A stretch of 64,000 nt of DNA from positions 206,848 to 270,847 of the forward strand of contig NZ_JAHZPZ010000003.1 in NCBI RefSeq assembly GCF_019929665.1. The letters are read 5' to 3'. The notes below the pieces were generated by a model. The model did no database searches. It worked only from the letters and a program-made list of their open reading frames with translations, and was not told where the DNA came from. Below, piece by piece: positions 36,266-43,965 of this stretch. Both the position numbers and the translations under genes were made by a program. Numbering within the stretch: the stretch's first letter is position 1; every line of letters begins with the position of its first letter. The DNA comes from Streptococcus infantis. Lineage in GTDB: Bacteria > Bacillota > Bacilli > Lactobacillales > Streptococcaceae.

Positions 36266-36934
36266 ATGAAAAAATTTGTTGCTGAATTAATCGGTACTTT
36301 TATGCTTGTGTTCATCGGAACAGGAGCTGTTGTTTTTGGAAATGGTGTTGAAGGTCTTGGACACCTTGGAATTGCTCTTGCCTTTGGCTTGGCAATCGTA
36401 GTTGCAGCTTTCTCAATCGGAACTGTTTCAGGTGCTCACTTGAACCCAGCTGTTTCTATCGCTATGTTTGTTAACAAACGTTTGTCATCTTCAGAACTTG
36501 TAAACTACATCCTTGGACAAGTAGTTGGTGCTTTCTTAGCATCAGGATCTGTGTTCTTTCTCTTGGCAAATTCAGGTATGTCAACTGCAAGTCTTGGTGA
36601 AAATGCCTTGGCAAACGGTGTAACTGTCTTTGGTGGTTTCTTGTTTGAAACAATCGCAACTTTCTTGTTTGTTTTGGTGATTATGACTGTAACTTCAGCA
36701 AGCAAAGGGAATGGCGCAATCGCTGGTTTGGTGATTGGTTTGTCATTGACAGCTTTGATTCTAGCTGGCTTGAACATCACTGGACTTTCAGTAAACCCAG
36801 CTCGTAGTTTGGCTCCTGCTGTATTGGTAGGTGGCGCAGCTCTTCAACAAGTTTGGATTTTCATCCTTGCACCAATCGTTGGTGGAGTTCTTGCAGCCCT
36901 TGTTGCTAAAAACTTCCTTGGAACTGAAGAATAA
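36266..36934 (+). CDS. Aquaporin (MIP family)
   Basis: 222-residue channel with six spans and both half-helix NPA motifs: SGAHLNPAVSIAMF (about residue 60) and TGLSVNPARSLAPAVL (about 175). The short loops and Arg after the second NPA point to the water-selective AqpZ branch rather than the glycerol facilitators. GAAAAAGGAGACTTG precedes the ATG. It is single, closed by a terminator. Water or small-solute flux across the membrane. Confidence 0.93.
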   Translation: MKKFVAELIGTFMLVFIGTGAVVFGNGVEGLGHLGIALAFGLAIVVAAFSIGTVSGAHLNPAVSIAMFVNKRLSSSELVNYILGQVVGAFLASGSVFFLLANSGMSTASLGENALANGVTVFGGFLFETIATFLFVLVIMTVTSASKGNGAIAGLVIGLSLTALILAGLNITGLSVNPARSLAPAVLVGGAALQQVWIFILAPIVGGVLAALVAKNFLGTEE

Positions 36935-36943
36935 TTGAAACTT

Positions 36944-36982
36944 AAAAAGCCTTGCTTCTCATCTTGAGGAACAGGGCTTTTT
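36944..36982 (+). terminator. Terminator after the aquaporin gene
   Basis: AAAAAGCC (36944-36951) pairs with GGCTTTTT (36975-36982); CTTG/CAG pairs extend it inward. Confidence 0.8.
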
Positions 36983-36988
36983 CGTATG

Positions 36989-37146
36989 ATACTCTTCGAA
37001 AACCTCTTCAAACCACGTCAGCTCTATCTGCAACCTCAAAACAGTGTTTTGAGCTGACTTCGTCAGTCTTATCTACAACCTCAAAGCAGTACTTTGAGCA
37101 ACCTGCGGCTAGCTTCCTAGTTTGCTCTTTGATTTTCATTGAGTAT
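36989..37146 (-). repeat. BOX element (boxA-boxB-boxC, minus orientation)
   Basis: Read on the minus strand it starts ATACTCAATGAAAATCAAAG, continues with the AGCTAGCCGCAGGTTGCTC part of boxA and the stem CAAAGTACTGCTTTGAGG, then the boxB region GACTGACGAAGTCAGCTC, and ends with boxC GACGTGGTTTGAAGAGGTTT. These are the pneumococcal BOX modules in order, one copy each. BOX elements are non-autonomous repeats with stable RNA folds; here it lies between convergent genes. Confidence 0.92.
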
Positions 37147-37150
37147 GAGT

Positions 37151-37642
37151 TTAACGGTTGTCAATTTTCTCTGGATAGAGGTCATGTTGGAAGAGGCGTT
37201 GTTCTGCCAAGCCTTCATACTTAGTTCCAAGTCTACCGTAGTTGTAGTAAGGGTCGATTGAAATGCCACCGCGTGGGGTGAATTTGCCCCAGACTTCTAA
37301 ATAGCGAGGGTCTAGCAAGTTGACCAAGTCTTTCCCGATAGTGTTGATACAGTTTTCATGAAAATCTCCATGGTTTCGGTAGCTAAAGAGGTAGAGTTTG
37401 AGGGATTTTGACTCGACACAGAGCTTGTCAGGAATGTAGGAAATATAAATGGTCGCAAAGTCTGGCTGAGCAGTGATGGGACAAAGTGAGGTAAATTCAG
37501 GGCAGTTGAACTTGATGAAATAGTCATTTTCCACATGACGATTGTCAAAAGATTCGAGGACTTCTGGTTGATATTCGAAAATGTAGTTGGTTTCTTTGTT
37601 GCCGAGGAGGCTGAGGTTTTTCATTTCTTCTTGTTGTGACAT
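37151..37642 (-). CDS. queF: NADPH-dependent preQ0 reductase
   Basis: Reduces 7-cyano-7-deazaguanine to preQ1. 163 residues, the short unimodular (B. subtilis) form. Catalytic Cys in [20 protein letters not shown] (usually T-G-Q-P-D; here A replaces G), and the QueF motif [20 protein letters not shown] for NADPH and substrate binding. It is last of the queC-D-E-F operon, 18 bases after queE, and ends 4 bases from the BOX element. Confidence 0.96.
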   Translation of the reverse strand: MSQQEEMKNLSLLGNKETNYIFEYQPEVLESFDNRHVENDYFIKFNCPEFTSLCPITAQPDFATIYISYIPDKLCVESKSLKLYLFSYRNHGDFHENCINTIGKDLVNLLDPRYLEVWGKFTPRGGISIDPYYNYGRLGTKYEGLAEQRLFQHDLYPEKIDNR

Positions 37643-37660
37643 GATTTTTTCTTTCTAATC

Positions 37661-38377
37661 TTAAACACCACGTTGGTTGTCGTAGAGGAGGGTATGGAGT
37701 TGAGGAAGGACGCGGACATTGCTCCAGCTATCGTCGGCAGCGACACGTTCCCAGAGTTCTTTGAGGCGGTCTAGTTGGTCTTGGACAATATTGCCTGTAG
37801 CCTTGGGCTCAGGATTTCCCGCCGATAAGAAGAGGACATCTGGTTGGTAGCGTTCTTGAATACTTTTGGCAAAGGCTAGGTCTGCATCATCAAAGACAGG
37901 GATTTTAAAGGTTACTTTGTCTGGGTCTAGTTGGGAAACGATAAAGTCCAGGGTCTCAAAGTTGACTTCCATCTTGGAGGAAGGAGGCTTAGGACTCAGA
38001 GTGACTTGGTCTATATCTTTTAACCAATTTTGCCAGCGGGAGCCTTGGGTCTCAACAGCCAGAGTGACCCCACGTTCCTTGAGTTTGGTTACTAGCTCAG
38101 CCATGTTGGCTGCTAGGATAGCAGGATTTCCCCCAGATAGGGTGACATAGTCGTAGCTTCCTAGTTTGTCTAACTCAGCGATTACTTCATCAGCTGTCAT
38201 GCGAGTTGGTTTTTCAGAACCATCCCAAGTAAAGGCGGAGTCGCACCAGTCGCAGTGGTAGTCGCAACCAGCAGTGCGGACAAACATGGTTTTCTGGCCA
38301 ATAGCACGACCTTCACCTTGAAAGGTAGGCCCAAAAATTTCTAGAACTGGTAGTTTGAGGACACGTTCCTTAGTCAT
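37661..38377 (-). CDS. queE: 7-carboxy-7-deazaguanine synthase
   Basis: Radical SAM enzyme contracting carboxy-tetrahydropterin to CDG, 238 residues. The cluster motif is C-x3-C-x2-C in GCDYHCDWCDSAFTWDG, with the QueE-type N-terminus EIFGPTFQGEGRAIGQKTMF and LSGGNPAI as the SAM loop. The start overlaps queD by 8 bases, so translation is coupled. Confidence 0.96.
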   Translation of the reverse strand: MTKERVLKLPVLEIFGPTFQGEGRAIGQKTMFVRTAGCDYHCDWCDSAFTWDGSEKPTRMTADEVIAELDKLGSYDYVTLSGGNPAILAANMAELVTKLKERGVTLAVETQGSRWQNWLKDIDQVTLSPKPPSSKMEVNFETLDFIVSQLDPDKVTFKIPVFDDADLAFAKSIQERYQPDVLFLSAGNPEPKATGNIVQDQLDRLKELWERVAADDSWSNVRVLPQLHTLLYDNQRGV

Positions 38378-38813
38378 CTAACCACTCCCGTCTAAACTCT
38401 GCAAAGGCAGTCGGAGTTTCATAGAGGCGAACATATTCCAAACGGAGACCGCGCTCGTCTGGCAACTCCTGACTCATGGTTTGGAAAATCCAGTAAACCA
38501 TATTTTCAGCAGTCGTATTCATGTAGGGCAGGGTTTCATTGAGATAGCGATGATCCAAGTGGGGCTCTAAGTAGTCCTTGTAGATAGCTTTGATGTCTCC
38601 GAAATCGTAGGTCATACCACGCTCATCTAAAAATCCACTGACAGCGATTTGCAGATGATAGGTGTGACCGTGTAGGGATTTGCATTTTCCTTCATAGTGA
38701 AAGAGGTGGTGGGCAGCATCGAAGGTAAATTCTTTTGAGACTAAGGTTCTGTGAGGATTGTAGACAAGAGATTCCCCAGTTTCTTGTTTGATTTCTTTGG
38801 GGGCAAAAAACAT
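38370..38813 (-). CDS. queD: 6-carboxy-5,6,7,8-tetrahydropterin synthase
   Basis: 147 residues. Converts dihydroneopterin triphosphate for queuosine synthesis. Zinc histidines in FTFDAAHHLFHYEGKC and SLHGHTYHLQI, with Cys of the catalytic relay in GKCKSLHGH. The frame continues upstream, but AAAGGAGAGGCCTG directly before the ATG at 38813 sets the start; that ATG overlaps the queC stop (TGATG). Confidence 0.95.
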   Translation of the reverse strand: MFFAPKEIKQETGESLVYNPHRTLVSKEFTFDAAHHLFHYEGKCKSLHGHTYHLQIAVSGFLDERGMTYDFGDIKAIYKDYLEPHLDHRYLNETLPYMNTTAENMVYWIFQTMSQELPDERGLRLEYVRLYETPTAFAEFRREWLDD

Positions 38814-39466
38814 CAGGCCTCTCCTTTCTGAGAGAGATAAACCTCTAAACCATGTTGGCGTAGATGGCAGGCAGGACAATCTCCACAACCAGTACCAATA
38901 ATCCCATTGTAGCAGGTCAAGGTCTTCTCACGAACGTAGTCAAAGGCACCGAGTTGGTCAGCTAATTCCCAAGTTTCAGCCTTGTCTAGCCACATGAGAG
39001 GCGTTTGGATCACAAAGTCGTAATCCATAGCAAGGTTGAGCGTGACATTGAGTGATTTGACAAAGACATCCCGACAGTCAGGATAACCTGAGAAGTCTGT
39101 TTCGCACACTCCTGTCACGATATCCGTAATTCCACGCTGCTTGGCAAGGACTGCCGCAAAGGACAGAAAGAGATGATTGCGACCGTCAACGAAGGTATTA
39201 GGAACCTCTCCTTCTTTTTGCTCAATTTCTAAATCTGAAGTCAAGGCATTTTCAGTAATTTGTCCTAGCAGAGACATATCTAGGATATGATGACGAATTC
39301 CTTGTTCCTCAGCGATTTCTTTGGCCACTTGAATTTCTAAATGGTGGCGTTGACCGTAGGCAAAGGTAACGGCTTCGACCCTTTCATAGTGTTGCTTGGC
39401 CCAGAAAAGGCAGGTTGTTGAATCTTGACCGCCACTAAAGACGACCAAGGCTGATTGACGTTTCAT
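38813..39466 (-). CDS. queC: 7-cyano-7-deazaguanine synthase
   Basis: ATP-dependent conversion of CDG to preQ0, 217 residues. PP-loop [14 protein letters not shown] near the N-terminus, and the C-terminal zinc knuckle [11 protein letters not shown]. The frame is open 13 codons further up, but GGAAGGAGTACT stands before the ATG at 39466. First gene of the que operon, downstream of a riboswitch and terminator. Confidence 0.96.
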   Translation of the reverse strand: MKRQSALVVFSGGQDSTTCLFWAKQHYERVEAVTFAYGQRHHLEIQVAKEIAEEQGIRHHILDMSLLGQITENALTSDLEIEQKEGEVPNTFVDGRNHLFLSFAAVLAKQRGITDIVTGVCETDFSGYPDCRDVFVKSLNVTLNLAMDYDFVIQTPLMWLDKAETWELADQLGAFDYVREKTLTCYNGIIGTGCGDCPACHLRQHGLEVYLSQKGEA

Positions 39467-39503
39467 AGTACTCCTTCCAAAATGGGAAATGTTCAGAGCA
39501 CGC

Positions 39504-39530
39504 AAAAAGCTCCCCAGAGGGAGCTAAAAA
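39504..39530 (-). terminator. Attenuator hairpin before queC
   Basis: On minus, AGCTCCC (39525 to 39519) pairs with GGGAGCT (39514 to 39508), 4-base loop, followed by TTTTT (39508-39504). It lies between the riboswitch and queC, so it is the expected expression platform. Confidence 0.8.
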
Positions 39531-39540
39531 ATACCAAGTA

Positions 39541-39580
39541 GAGGTTTTTTTTAGCGATGGCATGTCCCAAACATCGTAAT
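39541..39580 (-). promoter_or_regulatory. preQ1-I-like riboswitch
   Basis: On minus: stem CGATG (39576 to 39572) with CATCG (39559 to 39555), 12-base loop TTTGGGACATGC, then the A-rich tail CTAAAAAAAACC. Short stem, C-containing loop and an A-rich tail able to form the H-type pseudoknot (loop GG with tail CC) are the class I preQ1 fold. The location before queCDEF and the terminator 14 bases further fit. Loop details differ from the B. subtilis example. Confidence 0.7.
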
Positions 39581-39591
39581 ATTCTAGTTAC

Positions 39592-39620
39592 AGTCTAGCA
39601 TATTTTTTGAAAAATGGCAA
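39592..39620 (-). promoter_or_regulatory. Promoter of the queCDEF operon
   Basis: On minus: TTGCCA (39620 to 39615), 17-base spacer ending TGC, TAGACT (39597 to 39592). Transcription would begin about 39585, ten bases before the riboswitch stem. Confidence 0.75.
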
Positions 39621-39628
39621 AGGGCAAG

Positions 39629-39661
39629 AAAAAAGAGACCAAATGAATGCACTTGGTCTCT
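39629..39661 (-). terminator. Terminator after trxA
   Basis: On minus, GAGACCAA (39660 to 39653) pairs perfectly with TTGGTCTC (39642 to 39635), then six T. Confidence 0.9.
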
Positions 39662-39668
39662 CCTTTGA

Positions 39669-39983
39669 TTAGCTTAATTCAGCAACGATAGCTTTGATTT
39701 GTTCAGCAGTGTGGACACCTGCCACTTGTTTAACAACTTGTCCATCTTTCTTGAAGAGAAGAGTAGGGATAGACATAATGCCGAATGCACGAGCTGTATT
39801 CGGATTTTCGTCAACGTCCATTTTAACGATCTTCAAGACATCTTCTGAAAGTTCTTCAGACAATTTGTCCAAGATTGGACCTTGCATACGACATGGACCA
39901 CACCAAGTAGCCCAGAAGTCTACCAAGACCAATCCGTCTTTAGTTTCTTGTTCAAATGTTGCATCTGTAATTGCTTTTGCCAT
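39669..39983 (-). CDS. trxA: Thioredoxin
   Basis: 104-residue cytosolic disulfide reductase, with active site WATWCGPCRMQGPILDKL and the cis-proline loop IMSIPTLLFKKDG. Electron donor for ribonucleotide reductase and others. It lies 14 bases after the DUF4649 gene on one transcript. AAAAGGAGAAATACT precedes the ATG. A MarR-type operator copy lies above the promoter of this pair. Confidence 0.97.
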   Translation of the reverse strand: MAKAITDATFEQETKDGLVLVDFWATWCGPCRMQGPILDKLSEELSEDVLKIVKMDVDENPNTARAFGIMSIPTLLFKKDGQVVKQVAGVHTAEQIKAIVAELS

Positions 39984-39997
39984 AGTATTTCTCCTTT

Positions 39998-40219
39998 TTA
40001 ATTATATTGGCTTAAATCTTGTTTCATGAGATAGAAGAAAACATCTCCATAAGTCCCATGGTAGTCCAGAACATGACCATTGTAGGTTAGTTTTTGGACA
40101 GGGTAATAGTCGGCGACACCAATCAGGCAGGCATGTTGAGAACGTTCAAATTCTTCGTATGAATCGAAGGTCATTGTTCTCTCTTGCTTGCTGGCGTCTA
40201 AATAAGTGATTTCAATCAT
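39998..40219 (-). CDS. DUF4649 family protein
   Basis: 73-residue soluble protein, MIEITYLDASKQERTMTFDS followed by a short alpha/beta fold, the DUF4649 type of streptococci that regularly precedes trxA. Function unknown. AAAGGAGAATCCT is the ribosome site. It is first gene of the trxA transcript. Confidence 0.85.
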   Translation of the reverse strand: MIEITYLDASKQERTMTFDSYEEFERSQHACLIGVADYYPVQKLTYNGHVLDYHGTYGDVFFYLMKQDLSQYN

Positions 40220-40248
40220 AGGATTCTCCTTTGCTAAATCATATCTTC

Positions 40249-40277
40249 ATTTTACTCCTTGGAAAAAGGAATGTCAA
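40249..40277 (-). promoter_or_regulatory. Promoter of DUF4649-trxA
   Basis: On minus: TTGACA (40277 to 40272), 17-base spacer, TAAAAT (40254 to 40249). The palindrome at 40285-40299 lies 8 bases upstream of the -35 box. Confidence 0.85.
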
Positions 40278-40284
40278 GAAAATT

Positions 40285-40299
40285 GCTTGCGCACGCAAG
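40285..40299. promoter_or_regulatory. Inverted repeat operator, copy 1 (candidate MarR site)
   Basis: CTTGCGCACGCAAG, arms CTTGCG and CGCAAG. The 14 bases GCTTGCGCACGCAA recur exactly at 40747-40760. It stands between the MarR stop and the trxA operon promoter, where binding could affect the -35 region. Confidence 0.65.
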
Positions 40300-40314
40300 T
40301 TTTTTGTAAAAATT

Positions 40315-40695
40315 TTAGGAAAGCCAACTTGCTTTTGTTTCAAGGCTTTCTTCTACAGCTTTTTGTAGATAGGCAAGAGTTGTCTGACCCTCCTTAGTGA
40401 GGCAGATAAAACTAGCTCGCTTATCCTGGTCACAACATCTCCGACTAAGTAAACCGCAGTTTTTGGCTTCTAGGCGTGCCACCATTCGTGATACAGCACT
40501 TGGACTCAGATGGAGTTTGTCCGGCAGGTCAATCTGTCTCAAAGATTTTTCTTGAGCCTGATTTAAAAAGTGCAAGAGATAGAATTCTTTGAGCGTTAGG
40601 CTTTGGTCACTCTGTTCAGCAATCGTTTGCTCTAAAATAGCTTCTAGCTCTACTTGTCGGCGGTTGAAGTCAAACCATTTTTCTAAGTAAGTCAT
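40315..40695 (-). CDS. MarR-family transcriptional regulator
   Basis: 126-residue winged-helix dimer. Recognition region DKLHLSPSAVSRMVARLEAK, wing with RRCCDQDKRASFICLTKEG. The two adjacent cysteines in the wing (about residues 87-88) could serve redox sensing, as in OhrR/SarZ-type MarR proteins, which would suit the neighbouring thioredoxin; that is inference. GGAGATTGAT precedes the ATG. Its own promoter carries an operator copy at the transcription start, so autorepression is likely. Confidence 0.88.
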   Translation of the reverse strand: MTYLEKWFDFNRRQVELEAILEQTIAEQSDQSLTLKEFYLLHFLNQAQEKSLRQIDLPDKLHLSPSAVSRMVARLEAKNCGLLSRRCCDQDKRASFICLTKEGQTTLAYLQKAVEESLETKASWLS

Positions 40696-40746
40696 ATCAA
40701 TCTCCTTTCTATATGGTAGTTATAAACAGATTCGCCTATCTGAGAT

Positions 40747-40791
40747 GCTTGCGCACGCAATTAGTATACAACTTTTTGGAATAGATAGCAA
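40747..40791 (-). promoter_or_regulatory. Promoter of the MarR gene with operator copy 2
   Basis: On minus: TTGCTA (40791 to 40786), 17-base spacer, TATACT (40768 to 40763). GCTTGCGCACGCAA (40747-40760, plus) starts 3 bases after the -10 box and covers the start site, the classical repressor position. Confidence 0.8.
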
Positions 40792-40815
40792 GAAGGATGT
40801 TTCTTGTGTATTTCC

Positions 40816-40843
40816 TTGAAATTTTCTGAAAAAGGAGTAAACT
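40816..40843 (+). promoter_or_regulatory. Promoter of lrgAB
   Basis: TTGAAA (40816-40821), 16-base spacer, TAAACT (40838-40843). It is divergent from the MarR promoter, 50 bases away from operator copy 2. Confidence 0.6.
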
Positions 40844-40875
40844 GGTATGCAGAAAGTCTATTTTTGGAGTATTCG

Positions 40876-41250
40876 ATGAAGTTATATGTTCAGTTAATGA
40901 TTCTCTTTGTGATTTCTCTAATCGGTGAAGGAATCTCCAGTTTTTTTCATTTGCCCATACCAGGAAGTATTATCGGTTTGATTATTTTATTTTTAGCCTT
41001 GCAGTTCAAGTGGTTGCGGGTACGGCATGTCAACATGGTTGGGAATTTTCTCCTAGCTAATATGACTATTCTATTTTTGCCTCCTGCAGTTGGGATTATG
41101 GAGAAATTTGATGTGATTGCTCCCTATTTATTGCCCATTGTCTTGATTGTCTTTTTTGCAGCAGTCATCAATATTATCTTGATTGCGCTGGTCGTTCAAT
41201 TTATCAAAAAGCGTTATGAAGGTGATTATGAAAAAGGAGGTGCCAAATGA
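40876..41250 (+). CDS. lrgA: CidA/LrgA family holin-like protein
   Basis: 124 residues, four membrane spans, with LPIPGSIIGLIILFLALQFK, the family's P-G-x-x-x-G-x-x motif, and FLLANMTILFLPPAVGIM. With LrgB it forms the membrane pair that affects murein hydrolase activity, cell lysis and pyruvate transport. The frame is open 24 codons further up, but GGAG six bases before the ATG at 40876 marks the start. The stop overlaps the lrgB start (ATGA). Confidence 0.9.
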   Translation: MKLYVQLMILFVISLIGEGISSFFHLPIPGSIIGLIILFLALQFKWLRVRHVNMVGNFLLANMTILFLPPAVGIMEKFDVIAPYLLPIVLIVFFAAVINIILIALVVQFIKKRYEGDYEKGGAK

Positions 41251-41942
41251 GCGAATTTGTATCCAATCCACTTTTTGGGATAGCCTTGTCAATCCTAGCT
41301 TATCTAGGAGGGATGATTATCTTTAGACGCTACCCTCATCCTCTGACAACTCCTTTACTGCTAGCAACCTTGTTTATCATAGCATTTCTGAAATTTACGG
41401 GTATTTCTTATGTTGCCTATTATCAAGGTGGGGTCTACCTCAATAATTTGATTGTTCCCTCAACAGTGGCTCTAGGAATTCCTCTTTATAAGAGTTTTCA
41501 CCTCATGAAACACCATGTTAGAAGTATTCTACTCAGCAGTTTCCTTGCTGTTGTTGTAAATACAGTTTTTACAGCTTTAGTTGCAAAATTTTTCGGTATG
41601 GATTTCTTCTTGGCGATTTCGCTTTTCCCAAAGTCTGTAACGACGGCCATGGCAGTTGGAATTACGGATAAGCTACAAGGAATAGCGACGATCACCTTGG
41701 TAGTTGTGGTAGCAACTGGCATTTTGACTAGCGTTATTGGGCCAACACTTTTAAAATGGCTCAAGATTGACGACCCAGTAGCTGTTGGTCTTGCTCTTGG
41801 AGGAACTGGTCACGCAGTCGGGACTGGAACAGCTTTTCGCTATGGAGCAGTTGCAGGTGCTATGGGAGGACTAGCCATCGGTGTCACCGGTATTCTCTAT
41901 GTATTTGTCAGTCCCATCGTAGCAGGTTTGATATTGAGTTGA
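41247..41942 (+). CDS. lrgB: LrgB family membrane protein
   Basis: 231 residues, about eight spans, with FPKSVTTAMAVGITDKLQGI and LGGTGHAVGTGTAFRYGA, the two conserved LrgB/CidB signatures. Partner of LrgA in the same transcript, overlapping by four bases, closed by a strong terminator. It is similar to the LrgB/CidB family at large; the LrgAB versus CidAB choice is conventional. Confidence 0.93.
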   Translation: MSEFVSNPLFGIALSILAYLGGMIIFRRYPHPLTTPLLLATLFIIAFLKFTGISYVAYYQGGVYLNNLIVPSTVALGIPLYKSFHLMKHHVRSILLSSFLAVVVNTVFTALVAKFFGMDFFLAISLFPKSVTTAMAVGITDKLQGIATITLVVVVATGILTSVIGPTLLKWLKIDDPVAVGLALGGTGHAVGTGTAFRYGAVAGAMGGLAIGVTGILYVFVSPIVAGLILS

Positions 41943-41970
41943 GAAATAAGAATGTTATATTTCTTTGTGT

Positions 41971-42006
41971 AAAAAGAAGCCCCTAGCTTTATTTGCTAGG
42001 GGCTTC
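41971..42006. terminator. Bidirectional terminator between lrgB and the ABC permease gene
   Basis: GAAGCCCCTAGC (41976-41987), loop of seven, GCTAGGGGCTTC (41995-42006), 12 perfect pairs. The A-run at 41971-41975 gives the T-run on minus. Confidence 0.95.
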
Positions 42007-42011
42007 ATTCA

Positions 42012-42743
42012 TTATTGTAAGTTTACTTTGTTCTTTAAAATATAGTAGGTTCCGAGATAGAAACCGACGCTAAGGATTAAGTCTTTGAAAATTTCAAAGG
42101 ATAATACCCAATTGTAGTCGAAATCGATGCGAAGATTGAGGGTGATAAATCCAAGAACAACTTGAATGGCGATGTAGGCGACGACCGCAAGAGCTGTACG
42201 GTACTCATTAAAGAGTTGACCGATAGAGATAGACAAGTAGATACAAAGGATACTTGCAAGAGTGTTAAAAATATAGGAAATCAAGGCTAACCAGAAATTG
42301 TCTTGATAATTTTTTAGAATATACTCGGCAAAGGTAGATAGGTAAGCGCCTGGATAAACCATGATAATGATGATGTAAAGACTAAAAAGAAAGACCACTG
42401 TACTCGCCAAAGACCAAACAAAGGCTCCAAGCAGTTTAGCGGAGAGGATCTGGTGTTCAGATACTGGCAGGGTGAGTGTTAGATAGCCACGACGATCATA
42501 AACACTTCCCTTAAATCGTTGAATAATCAAAATCAAGGTTGAGATACTCAAAGTAATAACCAGACCCCCAAAAACCAGAGATAGAAACACTAACATGACA
42601 ACGCCCTTATCTTGATAATAGGTGCTTGATAGGCTACTGCCCTGAATACCTATGATGACAGATAAGGATAGTACAGCTGCATAGAGGGCTAAAAACCATT
42701 TGTTGACATTTTTAAATTCATAACGAACTAAATTCCAAAACAT
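42012..42743 (-). CDS. ABC transporter permease
   Basis: 243 residues, six membrane spans, start MFWNLVRYEFKNVNKWFLAL, with the cytosolic loop YLTLTLPVSEHQILSAKLLG typical of ABC-2-type permeases that pair with YtrB-like ATPases. Third gene of a GntR-ATPase-permease operon, 15 bases after the ATPase. The exported substrate is unknown; related systems respond to cell-wall antibiotics. Confidence 0.88.
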   Translation of the reverse strand: MFWNLVRYEFKNVNKWFLALYAAVLSLSVIIGIQGSSLSSTYYQDKGVVMLVFLSLVFGGLVITLSISTLILIIQRFKGSVYDRRGYLTLTLPVSEHQILSAKLLGAFVWSLASTVVFLFSLYIIIIMVYPGAYLSTFAEYILKNYQDNFWLALISYIFNTLASILCIYLSISIGQLFNEYRTALAVVAYIAIQVVLGFITLNLRIDFDYNWVLSFEIFKDLILSVGFYLGTYYILKNKVNLQ

Positions 42744-42758
42744 AACAATCTCCTTTAA

Positions 42759-43454
42759 CTAGGCTTTGAATTCGTGACGGAAGAGCTGGTCAATTGATTC
42801 ACCTGACTCGTAACGAATATCATCCACATTCCCTTGACGGACGACTTTTCCGTCCTTGAGGAAGACAATCTCATCCAAGATTGGTTCGATATCTGAAATC
42901 AAGTGAGTTGAAATCAAGACAGTCGAAGTTGGAGAGTAGTTGTTGATGATGGTGTTCAAGATGTAGTCACGAGCTGCGGGATCGACTCCACCGATTGGTT
43001 CGTCAAGGACGTATAGACGAGCATCACGACTCATGACAAGGATCAACTGAACTTTTTCTTTGTTCCCTTTTGAGAGTTTCTTGAAACGGCTATTCTCGTC
43101 GATACCAAGGTCACGAAGAAGACCTTGAGCACGTTCCAGATTAAAATCTTTATAGAAGGTCTTGAAAAAGGTAAGAGCTTCTTTGACCTTCATTTGATCG
43201 TTAAGGTAGGTCGTATCAGGTAGGTAAGAAACAATTGCTTTAGTTGCTGGACTTGGCTCCATACCATTAATCAGAATACGCCCTTGTTCAGGTTGAAGTA
43301 AACCGTTGATGAGTTTAATCAAGGTTGTCTTACCAGAGCCGTTAGGCCCAAGTAAGCCAACGATTTTTCCAGCTGGAATTTCAAGGGAAACATTTGTGAG
43401 AGCAGGGCTTGCTCCATAGAATTTTGAAACATTTTCAAACGTTAACAAGGTCAT
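42759..43454 (-). CDS. ABC transporter ATP-binding protein
   Basis: 231 residues. Walker A GLLGPNGSGKTTLIKL, signature region LSKGNKEKVQLILVMSR (S-K-G-N in place of S-G-G-Q, a common variant in this subfamily), Walker B ARLYVLDEPIGGVDPAARDY and the H-loop STHLISDIE. The C-terminal tail is short. It lies 3 bases after the GntR gene and 15 before the permease. Confidence 0.94.
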   Translation of the reverse strand: MTLLTFENVSKFYGASPALTNVSLEIPAGKIVGLLGPNGSGKTTLIKLINGLLQPEQGRILINGMEPSPATKAIVSYLPDTTYLNDQMKVKEALTFFKTFYKDFNLERAQGLLRDLGIDENSRFKKLSKGNKEKVQLILVMSRDARLYVLDEPIGGVDPAARDYILNTIINNYSPTSTVLISTHLISDIEPILDEIVFLKDGKVVRQGNVDDIRYESGESIDQLFRHEFKA

Positions 43455-43457
43455 AGT

Positions 43458-43823
43458 CTAAACTCCTTCAATATAATCTCTCAAAACAGTTGGTAGTTCT
43501 TCTTTTTCATAGCCAAATTCTACCATACCTGTTACAAACTGCTGCAACTGTTCTTCTGATAGTTGCTTCCGTGATTGGAGGATTAGGTCCAAATCCTCGG
43601 TGACAAAACGCCCTGCAGTCCGCTTGGTGTATACGAAGCCTTCTCTTTCTAGGTCTGATAGGGCACGTTGGATGGTATTAGGATTGACGCCAGCCTCACT
43701 AGCCAGTTCTCTGACAGTTGGAAGTTGTTGGTTGGGTTCTAGTTTATGAGAAACGATTTGCAGTTTGATCTTATCCATGATCTGCAAATAAATGGGTTTG
43801 TTGTTATCAAATGTCCAGGACAT
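43458..43823 (-). CDS. GntR-family regulator (YtrA type)
   Basis: 121 residues: N-terminal GntR winged helix with LPTVRELASEAGVNPNTIQR, then a short C-terminal dimerisation helix pair, the length of the YtrA subfamily that controls adjacent ABC operons. The frame also offers a GTG one codon earlier; AAGGAGACC fits the ATG at 43823. First gene of the operon, likely autoregulated; the inducer is unknown. Confidence 0.9.
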   Translation of the reverse strand: MSWTFDNNKPIYLQIMDKIKLQIVSHKLEPNQQLPTVRELASEAGVNPNTIQRALSDLEREGFVYTKRTAGRFVTEDLDLILQSRKQLSEEQLQQFVTGMVEFGYEKEELPTVLRDYIEGV

Positions 43824-43862
43824 CACGGTCTCCTTTCAACAATTTCTTTTTGTGTCACTTAA

Positions 43863-43891
43863 ATAATACAACTAAACAAAAAACTTGTCAA
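43863..43891 (-). promoter_or_regulatory. Promoter of the GntR-ABC operon
   Basis: On minus: TTGACA (43891 to 43886), 17-base spacer, TATTAT (43868 to 43863). The operator of the GntR protein should lie here; no obvious palindrome is seen. Confidence 0.8.
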
Positions 43892-43909
43892 GCTAAAAGG
43901 AGAATTATT

Positions 43910-43937
43910 TTGGGAATTGCTTAAAAAATGGTATAAT
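43910..43937 (+). promoter_or_regulatory. Promoter of nrdR-dnaB-dnaI
   Basis: TTGGGA (43910-43915), 16-base spacer ending TGG, TATAAT (43932-43937). Divergent from the GntR promoter. Confidence 0.75.
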
Positions 43938-43965
43938 GAAAAGAAAACGACAAGGAGGGGAAGGC

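Noticed and set aside
36505..36780. Minus-strand frames opposite the aquaporin gene
   Set aside because: The sense protein is unambiguous; codon bias of the aquaporin explains the open antisense frames.
37661..37690. Possible frame problem at the queE end
   Set aside because: The frame closes normally at 37661 and the length fits the family.
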